In this document: positions 8,956 to 17,650 of the stretch, piece after piece
Numbering within the stretch: position 1 is the stretch's first letter
Layout of the letters: each line of letters begins with the position of its first letter
Assembly: GCF_014784055.1 (NCBI RefSeq)
Contig: NZ_CP061813.1
Location: 2,056,001 to 2,120,000 of the forward strand
Origin: Polaribacter haliotis
Lineage (GTDB): Bacteria > Bacteroidota > Bacteroidia > Flavobacteriales > Flavobacteriaceae
Reading direction: 5' to 3'
DNA length: 64,000 nt
Position numbers and translations under genes: made by a program
The notes under the pieces: generated by a model
The model's database searches: none
What the model was told of the DNA's origin: nothing
Seen by the model: the letters and a program-made list of their open reading frames with translations, nothing else

Positions 8956-9927
8956 ATGAAATCAATTTTATTATTTTTGATAGGTTTGCTATTCATTTCT
9001 TGTAATGAAACTAAAAAACAATCTCCAATGAACAAAAAAATAGTAATTGCTCACAGAGGCGCTTCTGGCTATTTACCTGAACATACTATGGAAGCAAAAG
9101 CAATGGCTTATGCAATGAATGTTGATTATATCGAACAAGATTTGGTGTTGAGTAAAGATAATGTTCCTATTGTAATTCATGATATTTATTTGGATGATGT
9201 TACAGATGTCGCAACCAAATTCACTGATAGAAAAAGAGAAGACAATCGTTATTATGTAATTGATTTTACGTTTGAAGAATTGCAAACTTTAGCAGTTTCC
9301 GAACGTTTTAACCCAAAAACTGGAGAGCAATTTTACAAAAACCGATTCCCAAAAGGGAAAGGAAATTTTAAATTGCATTCTTTTCAACAAGAAATAGAAC
9401 TAATACAAGGTTTAAATAAATCCACTGGAAAAAATATTGGAATCTATCCAGAAATTAAAGAACCTGAGTTCCATAAAAAAGAAGGAAAAAATTTAACTGA
9501 AATTGTTTTAAAAATACTTGCTGATTATGGTTACAAAACCAAAAAAGACAATTGTATTTTACAATGTTTCGATGCGAAAGAATTGGAAAGTATTCGCAAG
9601 GAATTGAAATCCGATTTATTTTTAGTGCAACTAATGGAATTTCCAGAAGAAGCTAAAAACTTAAAACATTTTGCAACTTATGCAGATGGAATTGGACCTT
9701 GGTACAAACAAATTTTAGATAAAAAAATAAATGATAAATGGGAATTTACATCTTTGGTTTTAGATGCGCATGAATTGGGTTTAAAAGTACATCCATACAC
9801 TTTTAGAGCAGACCAATTAGATGAATTTAATTCGTTTGAAGAAATGATGCAAACTTTATTAATTGATGCAAATGTAGATGGTGCATTTACAGATTTTCCT
9901 GATAAAATTGTTGAATTTTTAAAATAG
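8956..9927 (+). CDS. Glycerophosphodiester phosphodiesterase lipoprotein (GlpQ-type)
   Basis: 323 residues. Lipobox FISC gives Cys16, so it is an envelope lipoprotein. GDPD-family signature residues are present: AHRGASGYLPEHT (catalytic His33, Arg34 and the Glu of PEHT), IEQDLVLSKD with metal-binding acidic residues, VIHD (second catalytic His), and a YPEIKEP segment. The family hydrolyses deacylated phospholipid headgroup esters to glycerol-3-phosphate and an alcohol, using calcium. The full-length barrel is intact. The stop lies 4 nt from the end of the convergent membrane-protein gene. Confidence 0.92.
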   Translation: MKSILLFLIGLLFISCNETKKQSPMNKKIVIAHRGASGYLPEHTMEAKAMAYAMNVDYIEQDLVLSKDNVPIVIHDIYLDDVTDVATKFTDRKREDNRYYVIDFTFEELQTLAVSERFNPKTGEQFYKNRFPKGKGNFKLHSFQQEIELIQGLNKSTGKNIGIYPEIKEPEFHKKEGKNLTEIVLKILADYGYKTKKDNCILQCFDAKELESIRKELKSDLFLVQLMEFPEEAKNLKHFATYADGIGPWYKQILDKKINDKWEFTSLVLDAHELGLKVHPYTFRADQLDEFNSFEEMMQTLLIDANVDGAFTDFPDKIVEFLK

Positions 9928-9931
9928 ATTA

Positions 9932-10525
9932 CTATTGTAACAGCTCTGATAAATACTGAAGAAATACTACAAAAACTACAACAATTAAAGAAATAATTAA
10001 TGGTTTCCATATTTTTTTCTTTCTGTGTTTTAAGTCTTTACCCAAACTTTTATTCCAAAAATATTCGGTTAAAATGGCATAACCAATGATGTTAAAAAGT
10101 AGTGTGATAAAAATTGTTTTAGGTAAGTAATTCAAAACTAAAATTGATGATCCAATGGCATAAATTATTCCAAAAACAAGAACTTCGATTCTTACTTTTG
10201 ATTGATTCATTTTCTTTAAGTTACTCATTAATAAAACCATTCCAAACAGCGTCCCAAAAAAAATTGTAAAACCTTGAATCGCCTTTTTAGAATATAAAGT
10301 TGGTAATTCTAAATCTTCAAAAGGACTTTCATCTTCTTTATTCTTAACAAGTTCTTTATGTACTGTAACCGGAGTTTTAACCTTAGGTTCTTCCATAATA
10401 AACTCAGATTTTTCAATGATGTTTCTATTTTCCAATTCCCAAGTAACAGCCTGCACTGCTTCTTCTGTATAATTCTCTTTATTTTCGAAAATATTTTCTA
10501 ACTCGGCGTTAGATTTTTTGCTCAT
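9932..10525 (-). CDS. Membrane protein with four C-terminal helices, function unknown
   Basis: 197 residues from the ATG at 10525. An upstream ATG at 10552 adds nine residues that look like leader, while MSKKSNAELE begins the conserved-looking cytosolic part. The N-terminal about 35 residues (ELENIFENKENYTEEAVQAV) resemble the short helical motif that precedes membrane segments in many flavobacterial small membrane proteins. Four hydrophobic helices follow from about residue 85 to the end. No enzymatic motif is visible. It starts downstream of the CLC gene on the same strand, so they may be cotranscribed. Confidence 0.65.
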   Translation of the reverse strand: MSKKSNAELENIFENKENYTEEAVQAVTWELENRNIIEKSEFIMEEPKVKTPVTVHKELVKNKEDESPFEDLELPTLYSKKAIQGFTIFFGTLFGMVLLMSNLKKMNQSKVRIEVLVFGIIYAIGSSILVLNYLPKTIFITLLFNIIGYAILTEYFWNKSLGKDLKHRKKKIWKPLIISLIVVVFVVFLQYLSELLQ

Positions 10526-10567
10526 TATAATAGTAAAACTATTCGTTCTCATTCAGTTTTATTTATT

Positions 10568-12343
10568 TTAACTGGTCACTTCAATCAACTTATTTCTGTA
10601 AGCTGTTAATAATTTCGATTTAGAAATAAAACCAATATACTTTTCATTTTTAACCACAGGTAAATTCCATGCGTTACTTTCCTTAAATTTCTGCATTACT
10701 TTTTCTACAGTATCATCATGAAAAATAATTTCTGGGGCAGACTTCATAAAATTGGCAACAGTAGCAACTTCATATTGTGTTTGATCGAACATCATTGGGC
10801 GAATATCATCTAACAAAACAATTCCTAAAAAACGTTTTTCTTCATCTAAAACCGGGAAAATATTTCGTTTCGATTTTGCAACCGATTTTTTAAGCATTTC
10901 ACCAAATGTCATTTCTGGTGTAATTGGTTTGAAATTGGTTTCAATTAGCTTATCAATTCGCATCATCATTAACACATTTTTATCTTTATTATGTGTTATC
11001 AATTCTCCTCTTTTTGCTAATTCGACTGTATATATTGAATTTGAAATAAAATATTTTGTAAACGCAAAACTAATGGCAGCAACCAACATTAAAGGCACAA
11101 AAAGCTCATAACCTCCAGTAATTTCTGCAATTAAGAAAATTGCAGTTAATGGCGCATGTAAAACTCCTGCCATTAACCCAGTCATACCAATTAAAGTAAA
11201 ATTCGATTCAGAAACCGAAAAACCCAACTGATTTATAATTTTGGCAATCGCATTTCCCAATGCAGAACCCATAAAAATGGTAGGAATAAAAATTCCACCA
11301 ACTCCACCAGCTGCAAATGTAGTTGTCATTGCAATTGCTTTAAATATTGCAATAATCAGCAACATCAAAGCAACCATATAAACGTTATTTAAATCTATAT
11401 TATATGGAATATCGTTCAACGCTTTTGCTGTATCTCCATTTAATAAATTATTGATTAAGCCATACCCTTCTCCATACAAAGGTGGAATTAAATACAACAT
11501 AACTCCTATCGCAATTCCTCCAATAATTAGTTTTTTAAATGGACTTTTAAATCGTGCAAAAAAACGAGTAATTGCAAAGTACATTTTAGAAAAATATACA
11601 GAGGCAATTCCTGTAAAAAAAGCCAAAACTATGTAAAACGGAATGTCTTCAACTTGAAAAACATCTACCAATTTAAAACCGAATAAAACATCTGTTCCCA
11701 CAAAAAAGTAACTTGTAATTACTGCAGAAACTGATGCCAATAATAGTGGAACTAATGAAGCAAAAGCCAAATCTAAACTAAAGATTTCCACAGCAAAAAT
11801 AATTGCTGCAATTGGTGCTTGAAACATAGAAGACATTGCACCAGCAGTTGCACAACCCACTAATAACATTCGGGTTTTTGCATTCATGTGAAACAATTGT
11901 GCAACGTTAGAACCCAAAGCTGCTCCTGTACTTACAGCAGGACCTTGCAAACCTGCAGAACCTCCAAAACCAACTGTTAATGGCGCTGTTATTAAGGAAG
12001 CAAACATTTTATAACGTTCTATAATACCATTTCTTTTGGAAATGGAGTGTAAAGTGGTAGAAATTCCATGGCCTATTTCCTTTTTAATGACAAATTTCTT
12101 AATCGAATACACTAAAAACAATCCAATAATTGGAAAGATAAAATAAAGCGAATAATGGTAATCTTTAATGAATTTACCTTCTAATAACTCTTCAATTATA
12201 AAGGTTAAATCTTTTAGAATAAAGGTTCCTAAACCTGCTAAAAACCCAACTAAAACACTTAAAACATAGACAAATTGTCTTTCAGAAATATATTTATATC
12301 TCCAAATTAAAACCTTTTTTAGTATTTTATATTTTGTTGGCAT
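10568..12343 (-). CDS. CLC-family chloride channel/transporter with CBS pair
   Basis: 591 residues. The CLC membrane domain (about 20-430) carries GHGIS at 91-95 in the first selectivity-filter position, GGSAGLQGPAVS at 127-138 where CLCs usually have GxEGP, and GGIFIPT for the third filter motif. Two CBS domains follow (about 455-585). In this protein the gating glutamate position is Gln133 (codon CAA), which in characterised CLCs would uncouple proton exchange. It may therefore be a chloride channel rather than an antiporter; this is inference. Confidence 0.92.
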   Translation of the reverse strand: MPTKYKILKKVLIWRYKYISERQFVYVLSVLVGFLAGLGTFILKDLTFIIEELLEGKFIKDYHYSLYFIFPIIGLFLVYSIKKFVIKKEIGHGISTTLHSISKRNGIIERYKMFASLITAPLTVGFGGSAGLQGPAVSTGAALGSNVAQLFHMNAKTRMLLVGCATAGAMSSMFQAPIAAIIFAVEIFSLDLAFASLVPLLLASVSAVITSYFFVGTDVLFGFKLVDVFQVEDIPFYIVLAFFTGIASVYFSKMYFAITRFFARFKSPFKKLIIGGIAIGVMLYLIPPLYGEGYGLINNLLNGDTAKALNDIPYNIDLNNVYMVALMLLIIAIFKAIAMTTTFAAGGVGGIFIPTIFMGSALGNAIAKIINQLGFSVSESNFTLIGMTGLMAGVLHAPLTAIFLIAEITGGYELFVPLMLVAAISFAFTKYFISNSIYTVELAKRGELITHNKDKNVLMMMRIDKLIETNFKPITPEMTFGEMLKKSVAKSKRNIFPVLDEEKRFLGIVLLDDIRPMMFDQTQYEVATVANFMKSAPEIIFHDDTVEKVMQKFKESNAWNLPVVKNEKYIGFISKSKLLTAYRNKLIEVTS

Positions 12344-12353
12344 TGTTTGTTTT

Positions 12354-12431
12354 TGTCATTTCGACTTTATGGAGAAATCTTTCAGGTTATTTGAGATTTC
12401 TCAACTTCATTACATTTCGTTCGAAATGACA
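12354..12431. repeat. Palindromic dispersed repeat, copy 1
   Basis: Perfect 11-bp terminal arms TGTCATTTCGA (12354-12364) and TCGAAATGACA (12421-12431), with inner arms GAGAAATCT and AGATTTCTC. The same arms and inner arms occur at 27172-27254. Confidence 0.85.
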
Positions 12432-12439
12432 TTAGATTG

Positions 12440-13150
12440 TTAATTATTTTTTACTGATAAAATATCCGTTCCTAAATAACCATTGTCTTTATTATAATAC
12501 CAAGCTCTATTTTTTGGCATTTTTACACCATTAATCGTTTCTAAACCAGATAATAAAATATATTCTCCACTATCTTTTGCTTCTTTAAAAAACTGATACA
12601 CTTCCATTGCATACGTTTTTGGATCGAAATAAAAGTACCAAGTATCTTTACCAACTTCTTTGGAATAGGTAGCTTTTAATACTAAATATTCTTTTCCTTT
12701 AAACGTTTTTCTTTCTACTTTTTTATCGATAATTGTGCCTTTATCTTTTAATTTCATTGGCAAACCATACAAATATGTGTAGTAATTTTTATACAAATTT
12801 GCACGTTCGCAACTTAAACCATGTTTCTTTTTTAGTTTTTCTGAAGGTTTTGTATTTCCATTAATTGCCATACTACAATCGCCTTTATGAATAGCATATT
12901 CTGTTACGATTGTGTCTTTTACAGCTTTCACTAAAAAATATTGTTCAGGTAAATTTATTCTGATTCTACTTTTTCTTGGAGAGCTTTTAGGCATTTCCAT
13001 CGTTACAAAAAGTTCGCCTTTAAAGGTTTCCCAATTTCCATTTGGGTCGTGAAATTTAATTGCTTTTTCTAATAATTGATTTCCTGTAATTTCTTGAGAA
13101 AATGAAATTACTGAAGTGAAAAGGATTGTAAGTGTAATTAGTTTTTTCAT
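12440..13150 (-). CDS. Secreted DUF6503-type protein, LolA-like beta fold
   Basis: 236 residues with a Sec signal peptide (MKKLITLTILFTSVISFSQ). The mature part resembles DUF6503 or outer-membrane-lipoprotein-sorting-like proteins: a beta-rich body with KYLVLKATYS-like strands, GKDTWYFYFDPKTY and INGVKMPKNRAWYY near the end. No catalytic residues are apparent and the function is unknown; binding of lipids or lipoproteins is suggested by the fold family only. It ends just before the palindromic repeat. Confidence 0.7.
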   Translation of the reverse strand: MKKLITLTILFTSVISFSQEITGNQLLEKAIKFHDPNGNWETFKGELFVTMEMPKSSPRKSRIRINLPEQYFLVKAVKDTIVTEYAIHKGDCSMAINGNTKPSEKLKKKHGLSCERANLYKNYYTYLYGLPMKLKDKGTIIDKKVERKTFKGKEYLVLKATYSKEVGKDTWYFYFDPKTYAMEVYQFFKEAKDSGEYILLSGLETINGVKMPKNRAWYYNKDNGYLGTDILSVKNN

Positions 13151-13170
13151 AATTTAAAAGTACAAATTTT

Positions 13171-13683
13171 CTATAACTCTGTTTTTTTAATTCCAGAAAC
13201 TACAATTCCGAAATCGGTTAATGTGGAAACTTTATTGGGGTTATTCGTTAGCATTTTTACAGATTTCACTTTTAAAGCTTGTAAAATTTCAGCAGCAACA
13301 GAAAAATCTCTAGCATCCTTTTTAAAACCAACTTTTTCATATGCTTCAGCTTGTGGAACACCTTTTTTCTTGTGTTCTATACTTTTTATCAATGCAAAAT
13401 GTCCATTTCCTTTTCCTTCTTGCTCTAACCAAATAACAATTCCTTTACCAGCTTTCTGAATAATTTGTTGGGATATTTCCATTTGTTCTCTGCAATCACA
13501 TTCAATACTATTAAAGTGATGTGCAAAAATACAAGACGAATGTACTCTGCATAAAACATCTTCTTCTCCTTCTATATTTCCCATTACCAAAGCATGAGAT
13601 TCTTTTTGCCCATTATAAAACAACGTTTCTTTAAACTCGCCAAACTTTGTTTTAATGTTGGTTTCTGCTAATTTTACAATCAT
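13171..13683 (-). CDS. GTP cyclohydrolase II-like protein (diverged RibA paralogue)
   Basis: 170 residues, shorter than RibA (about 200). The three zinc cysteines are kept (Cys51, Cys62, Cys64 in HSSC...ECDC), as are the EQEGKG loop, the DARDF motif with the catalytic Arg, and LTNNPNKV. By hand alignment, the conserved Tyr of E. coli RibA (Tyr105) is Ile and the GRG Arg is Lys, so the activity may differ from GTP to diaminopyrimidine conversion. It does not sit with riboflavin genes; ribE is at 50401. It is separated from aspS by a terminator. Confidence 0.75.
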   Translation of the reverse strand: MIVKLAETNIKTKFGEFKETLFYNGQKESHALVMGNIEGEEDVLCRVHSSCIFAHHFNSIECDCREQMEISQQIIQKAGKGIVIWLEQEGKGNGHFALIKSIEHKKKGVPQAEAYEKVGFKKDARDFSVAAEILQALKVKSVKMLTNNPNKVSTLTDFGIVVSGIKKTEL

Positions 13684-13694
13684 CTTTATGTATT

Positions 13695-13729
13695 AAAAAA
13701 TCCCATTCTAATATTAAAAATGGGATTTT
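13695..13729. terminator. Intrinsic terminator downstream of aspS
   Basis: AAATCCCATT pairs with AATGGGATTT around an 11-nt loop, with A/T runs on both sides. It separates aspS from the RibA-like gene. Confidence 0.8.
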
Positions 13730-13754
13730 ATTATTTTTTTTATTTCAAAAATAT

Positions 13755-15509
13755 TTATTCCTGAATATTCAATTTCAAGCTTAATTCTTTCAATTGTTCG
13801 TCATCAATAAATGCAGGCGCATCAATCATAACATCTCTTCCAGAATTATTCTTTGGAAATGCAATAAAATCACGAATTGTTTCTTGTCCACCTAAAATGG
13901 CAACCAATCTATCCAAACCAAAAGCCAAACCTCCATGAGGTGGTGCTCCATATTCGAATGCATCCATTAAGAAACCAAATTGTGCTTTTGCATCTTCTTC
14001 AGAAAAACCTAAATGCTTCAACATAGTTGCTTGCATTTGCTTATCGTGAATACGAATTGAACCTCCACCAATTTCATTTCCATTCAACACCAAATCATAA
14101 GCATTTGCTTTTACAGCTCCAGGATCTGTGTCTAATAATTCCATTTGCCCAGGTTTTGGAGAAGTAAATGGATGATGCATTGCATGATAATGTCCAGTTT
14201 CTTCATCTAATTCCAATAATGGAAAATCAATAACCCAAAGTGGTGCAAATATTTTTGGATCTCTCAATCCTAAACGCTCTGCTAATTCCATTCTTAAAGC
14301 AGATAATTGTGCTCTAACTTTATTTGTTTCTCCAGACAAAACACAAACTAAATCTCCAGGTTTTGCACCTGTAGCTTCAACCCATTTTGCTAAATCTTCT
14401 TGGTCGTAGAATTTATCTACAGAAGATTTGAATGTTCCATCTTCATTTACACGACAATAAATCATTCCTAAAGCACCCACTTGTGGTCTTTTAACCCATT
14501 TTATAATATTGTCAATTTCTTTTCTTGTGTAAGAATTTCCTCCAGGAACAGCAATACCAACAACTAATTCAGCATTGTTAAAAACGCCAAAATCTTTGTG
14601 TTGTGTAACTGAATTTAATTCAGCAAATTCCATCCCAAAACGGATATCTGGTTTGTCATTTCCGTACAAACGCATTGCATCATCATATAACATTCTTGGA
14701 AACTTCTCTACTTCAACATTATTTACTTCTTTTAGTAAATGACGCGTTAATCCTTCAAAAATATTTAGAATATCTTCTTGCTCAACAAACGCCATTTCAC
14801 AGTCAATTTGTGTAAATTCTGGTTGTCTGTCTGCACGTAAATCTTCATCTCTAAAACATTTTACAATCTGAAAATATTTATCCATTCCACCAACCATTAA
14901 TAGTTGTTTGAATGTTTGTGGAGATTGTGGCAATGCGTAAAACTGACCTTCATTCATTCTACTTGGAACCACAAAATCTCTTGCGCCTTCTGGCGTAGAT
15001 TTTATTAAATATGGGGTTTCAACTTCAATAAATTCTTGATCAGACAAGTATTTTCGAACTTCCATCGAAACTTTATGACGGAAAATTAAACTGTCTTTTA
15101 CCGGATTTCTTCTAATATCCAAGTATCTGTATTTCATTCTAATGTCTTCTCCACCATCAGTTTCATCTTCAATAGTAAAAGGTGGAGTTACAGATGCGTT
15201 TAATATTTCTAATTTAGAAACCAAAACTTCTACATTTCCAGTTGGCATTTTACTGTTTTTCGACTCACGCTCAATAACAGTTCCAGTTACCTGAATCACA
15301 AACTCTCTTCCCAAAGATTTTGCTTTCTCCATCATTTCTTTTGGCGTGCGTTCTTCATCAAACATTAATTGCGTAATTCCGTATCTATCACGTAAATCAA
15401 CCCAAATCATAAACCCTTTATCACGAGATTTTTGTACCCAACCTGCTAAGGTTACTTCTGTATTTATATGCGAATCTCTTAACTCGCCACAAGAATGACT
15501 TCTATACAT
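13755..15509 (-). CDS. aspS: Aspartyl-tRNA synthetase
   Basis: 584 residues, the full bacterial AspRS length. An N-terminal OB-fold anticodon-binding domain ([24 protein letters not shown]) comes first, then class II core motifs: motif 1 near KYRYLDIRR, motif 2 with [18 protein letters not shown], the bacterial GAD insertion, and motif 3 [15 protein letters not shown] near the C-terminus. It charges tRNA-Asp and, where AsnRS is absent, tRNA-Asn. The reading starts at the only good ATG. Confidence 0.98.
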   Translation of the reverse strand: MYRSHSCGELRDSHINTEVTLAGWVQKSRDKGFMIWVDLRDRYGITQLMFDEERTPKEMMEKAKSLGREFVIQVTGTVIERESKNSKMPTGNVEVLVSKLEILNASVTPPFTIEDETDGGEDIRMKYRYLDIRRNPVKDSLIFRHKVSMEVRKYLSDQEFIEVETPYLIKSTPEGARDFVVPSRMNEGQFYALPQSPQTFKQLLMVGGMDKYFQIVKCFRDEDLRADRQPEFTQIDCEMAFVEQEDILNIFEGLTRHLLKEVNNVEVEKFPRMLYDDAMRLYGNDKPDIRFGMEFAELNSVTQHKDFGVFNNAELVVGIAVPGGNSYTRKEIDNIIKWVKRPQVGALGMIYCRVNEDGTFKSSVDKFYDQEDLAKWVEATGAKPGDLVCVLSGETNKVRAQLSALRMELAERLGLRDPKIFAPLWVIDFPLLELDEETGHYHAMHHPFTSPKPGQMELLDTDPGAVKANAYDLVLNGNEIGGGSIRIHDKQMQATMLKHLGFSEEDAKAQFGFLMDAFEYGAPPHGGLAFGLDRLVAILGGQETIRDFIAFPKNNSGRDVMIDAPAFIDDEQLKELSLKLNIQE

Positions 15510-15563
15510 TTCTATGAATAATTTAAGTTGCGAAATTAATCATTTTCCGTTAAATATTAATGT

Positions 15564-15655
15564 TTTGGGCGTTCATTTCTAAACAGAAATGCCCCGCTTT
15601 TCGCACTCGCTTTTTTTAAACAAAAAAGAGCTCAAACAATTGCTTCAATCGGTAA
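15564..15655 (-). ncRNA. Structured dispersed RNA-like element, copy D
   Basis: Read on the minus strand it begins CCGATTGAAGCAATTG, continues TTTGAGCTC, a T-run/A-run hairpin, and GCGAGTGCGAAAAGC as in copies A-C. It then diverges into an extra perfect stem (CATTTCT/AGAAATG) and ends in AACGCCCAAAA, as copy E does. It lies in the divergent gap between aspS and the cupin gene. Confidence 0.55.
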
Positions 15656-15678
15656 CGCAGAATCCGTCCAATTCTTTG

Positions 15679-15686
15679 TAAATTTG
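15679..15686 (+). promoter_or_regulatory. -7 box of the cupin gene (near-leaderless)
   Basis: TAAATTTG matches TAnnTTTG and ends 5 nt before the ATG at 15692. Confidence 0.45.
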
Positions 15687-15691
15687 TCTTT

Positions 15692-16051
15692 ATGAGTGTA
15701 ATTAATATTCAAGAGAAATTCAATTTATTTTCAGACCATTGGTCGCCAAAGAAAATAGGAGAATTAAACGGACAACAAATATTATTAGCCAAATTAAAAG
15801 GAGAATTCGTTTTTCATAAGCACGATAATGAAGACGAGTTATTTATGGTTATTAAAGGAACTTTAGATATCGAGTTTCGTGATAAAACGATTACTTTAAA
15901 CGAAGGCGAATTTTACATTGTTCCTAAAGGAGTAGAACACAAACCTATTGCAAAAGAAGAAGTACATATTGTTTTATTTGAACCTTTAAGTATAAAACAC
16001 ACAGGAGATATTATTGCAGATATTACTGTTGAAGAATATGAATCGATATAA
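15692..16051 (+). CDS. Small cupin-domain protein
   Basis: 119 residues forming one cupin barrel. Motif 1 is FVFHKHDNEDELFMVIKG (His, His, Glu metal ligands) and motif 2 is FYIVPKGVEHKP (His). The metal site is complete, so it can bind a metal, but cupins cover enzymes and binding proteins and no substrate is indicated. It stands 66 nt before rsmI on the same strand. Confidence 0.85.
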   Translation: MSVINIQEKFNLFSDHWSPKKIGELNGQQILLAKLKGEFVFHKHDNEDELFMVIKGTLDIEFRDKTITLNEGEFYIVPKGVEHKPIAKEEVHIVLFEPLSIKHTGDIIADITVEEYESI

Positions 16052-16117
16052 AAAGTTTTGAGTGTTGAATTGTGAGTTTTAAGTTCACTAAACATTAAAA
16101 ACTAAAAACTTTAAATT

Positions 16118-16789
16118 ATGAGTAAATTATATATAGTCCCAACACCAATTGGTAATCTAGAAGACATCACTTTTAGAGCGATTCGTGTTTTAAAAGAAGT
16201 CGATTTTATTTTAGCAGAAGACACACGCACAAGCGGAAAACTCTTAAAACATTTTGAAATTGCTACACAAATGCACAGTCACCATATGCATAATGAACAT
16301 AAATCTGTAAAAGGTGTTGTGCAGAGAATTCAGAATGGAGAAACGTGTGCATTAATTTCTGATGCTGGAACTCCAGCAATTTCAGATCCTGGTTTTTTAT
16401 TAACAAGAGCGTGTGTAGAAAATAATATAGAAGTCGATTGTTTACCTGGTGCAACTGCATTTGTACCAGCTTTGGTAAATTCTGGCTTGCCTAATGATAA
16501 ATTTGTTTTTGAAGGATTTCTTCCAGTTAAAAAAGGAAGACAAACGCGTTTTCTTTTATTAGCAGAAGAAACAAGAACGATGATTTTTTACGAATCTCCA
16601 CATAAATTGGTAAAAACATTAGGGCATTTTGTAGAATATTTTGGTGCAGAAAGAAGAGTTTCTGTTTCCCGAGAACTCACAAAAATGTTTGAAGAAACCA
16701 TTAGAGGAACTGCCACAGAAGTGTTGGCACATTATACTGCAAAACCACCAAAAGGGGAAATTGTTGTTATAGTTGAAGGGAAGAAGTAG
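16118..16789 (+). CDS. rsmI: 16S rRNA (cytidine-1402-2'-O)-methyltransferase RsmI
   Basis: 223 residues of the SAM-dependent tetrapyrrole-methylase superfamily. Diagnostic motifs: LYIVPTPIGNLEDIT at the N-terminus, EDTRTSGKLLKH, ISDAGTPAISDPG and LPGATAFVPALVNSGLP. The C-terminal region keeps SRELTKMFEE and PKGEIVVIVEG. It methylates the ribose of C1402 in 16S rRNA. The usual about 50-residue C-terminal extension of proteobacterial RsmI is missing, which is normal for Bacteroidota. Confidence 0.96.
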   Translation: MSKLYIVPTPIGNLEDITFRAIRVLKEVDFILAEDTRTSGKLLKHFEIATQMHSHHMHNEHKSVKGVVQRIQNGETCALISDAGTPAISDPGFLLTRACVENNIEVDCLPGATAFVPALVNSGLPNDKFVFEGFLPVKKGRQTRFLLLAEETRTMIFYESPHKLVKTLGHFVEYFGAERRVSVSRELTKMFEETIRGTATEVLAHYTAKPPKGEIVVIVEGKK

Positions 16790-16795
16790 AACTTA

Positions 16796-17248
16796 ATGAA
16801 AAAAAATATTGTTTTAATATTATCAATTGTTTTATTTCAATCTTGTTATTTTGGAGCAGGAGTTGTTGAAGTGGATTTACCAAGTAGTTATTTTTTATTT
16901 GGAAATAATTCTATTGATGAGACTGCGATTTTTTTTGAAACAGGCGAATACAATTCTGATGTTATTGTTGAAGAAACTGTCTTTGCAGTTGGTTTTAATA
17001 AAAAATTTATAATTGCTAAAAGTTATACGAATGACTCAAAATTCATGTTTGAAGATAAAAACCCTGAAATTCTTAATGGAATTCAAGAAGATGATTTAAT
17101 TTCTTATCATATTTTAGATTTAAGAGAAAAGAATCCCAAAAAAAGTAAGGGAATGAATTTCACTGAATACTTAACAAAAAGGAGAGAATTAAAAATTTCT
17201 GAAAAACTAAATTTCACAATAATCTTAAAAGAAAACACTATTAAATGA
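16796..17248 (+). CDS. Small lipoprotein, function unknown
   Basis: 150 residues. The signal MKKNIVLILSIVLFQSC ends in a lipobox with Cys17. The rest has no recognised domain and is rich in charged residues and short beta-like stretches. It starts 6 nt after rsmI and overlaps the next gene by 4 nt (ATGA), so rsmI, this gene and the HopJ-family gene look cotranscribed. Confidence 0.65.
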   Translation: MKKNIVLILSIVLFQSCYFGAGVVEVDLPSSYFLFGNNSIDETAIFFETGEYNSDVIVEETVFAVGFNKKFIIAKSYTNDSKFMFEDKNPEILNGIQEDDLISYHILDLREKNPKKSKGMNFTEYLTKRRELKISEKLNFTIILKENTIK

Positions 17249-17586
17249 TCATCCAACAATTCAAAACAATACTAAAATCAAATCCAACTGCAATTACTTT
17301 TTCAGATACAATGCAAGTAATTGAAGAGTTTTACAACTTTACTCCAACTACTTTTACAAACGGAGAAATAAAAAACAACGCTGGCAAAAATTCTGGTTCT
17401 TGTAAATTATTTGCGTTTGCAAAACTTCAAAAATTAACAAAAGAAGAAACTTTATTTTGCTTTGGCGAACATTATAAATCTGTTTTAGAAGATGAAAATG
17501 GAGATTCTCACCAGAATATTAGAAACTTTATGAAAACTGGTTTTGAGGGTTTGTCTTTTGAAGGTGAAGCTTTAGAATTAAAGTAA
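17245..17586 (+). CDS. HopJ family protein
   Basis: 113 residues with the whole HopJ-type domain: an N-terminal FSDTMQVIEEFYNFTPTTF segment, FTNGEIKNNAGKNSGSCKLFAFA in the middle and CFGEHYKSVLEDENGDSHQNIR. The family is named after a Pseudomonas type III effector but is widespread in free-living bacteria without such secretion, so the effector name is not functional evidence here. The ATG overlaps the previous stop by 4 nt. Confidence 0.85.
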   Translation: MIIQQFKTILKSNPTAITFSDTMQVIEEFYNFTPTTFTNGEIKNNAGKNSGSCKLFAFAKLQKLTKEETLFCFGEHYKSVLEDENGDSHQNIRNFMKTGFEGLSFEGEALELK

Positions 17587-17650
17587 AACCGTCCACAATT
17601 ATTTCATTAGCATTAAAATCTACTTAAATTCTAAGCTATTTTTGATAAAA

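Noticed and set aside
10526..10552. Upstream ATG as the start of the membrane protein gene
   Set aside because: It adds nine residues before the region that looks conserved, so the later ATG at 10525 is preferred.
13171..13683. Naming the RibA-like gene ribA
   Set aside because: The loss of the conserved Tyr and the short length make a standard GTP cyclohydrolase II role uncertain, so no symbol is given.
17245..17586. HopJ protein as a type III secretion effector
   Set aside because: No type III secretion genes are present and the family is common in free-living bacteria; the name is historical.
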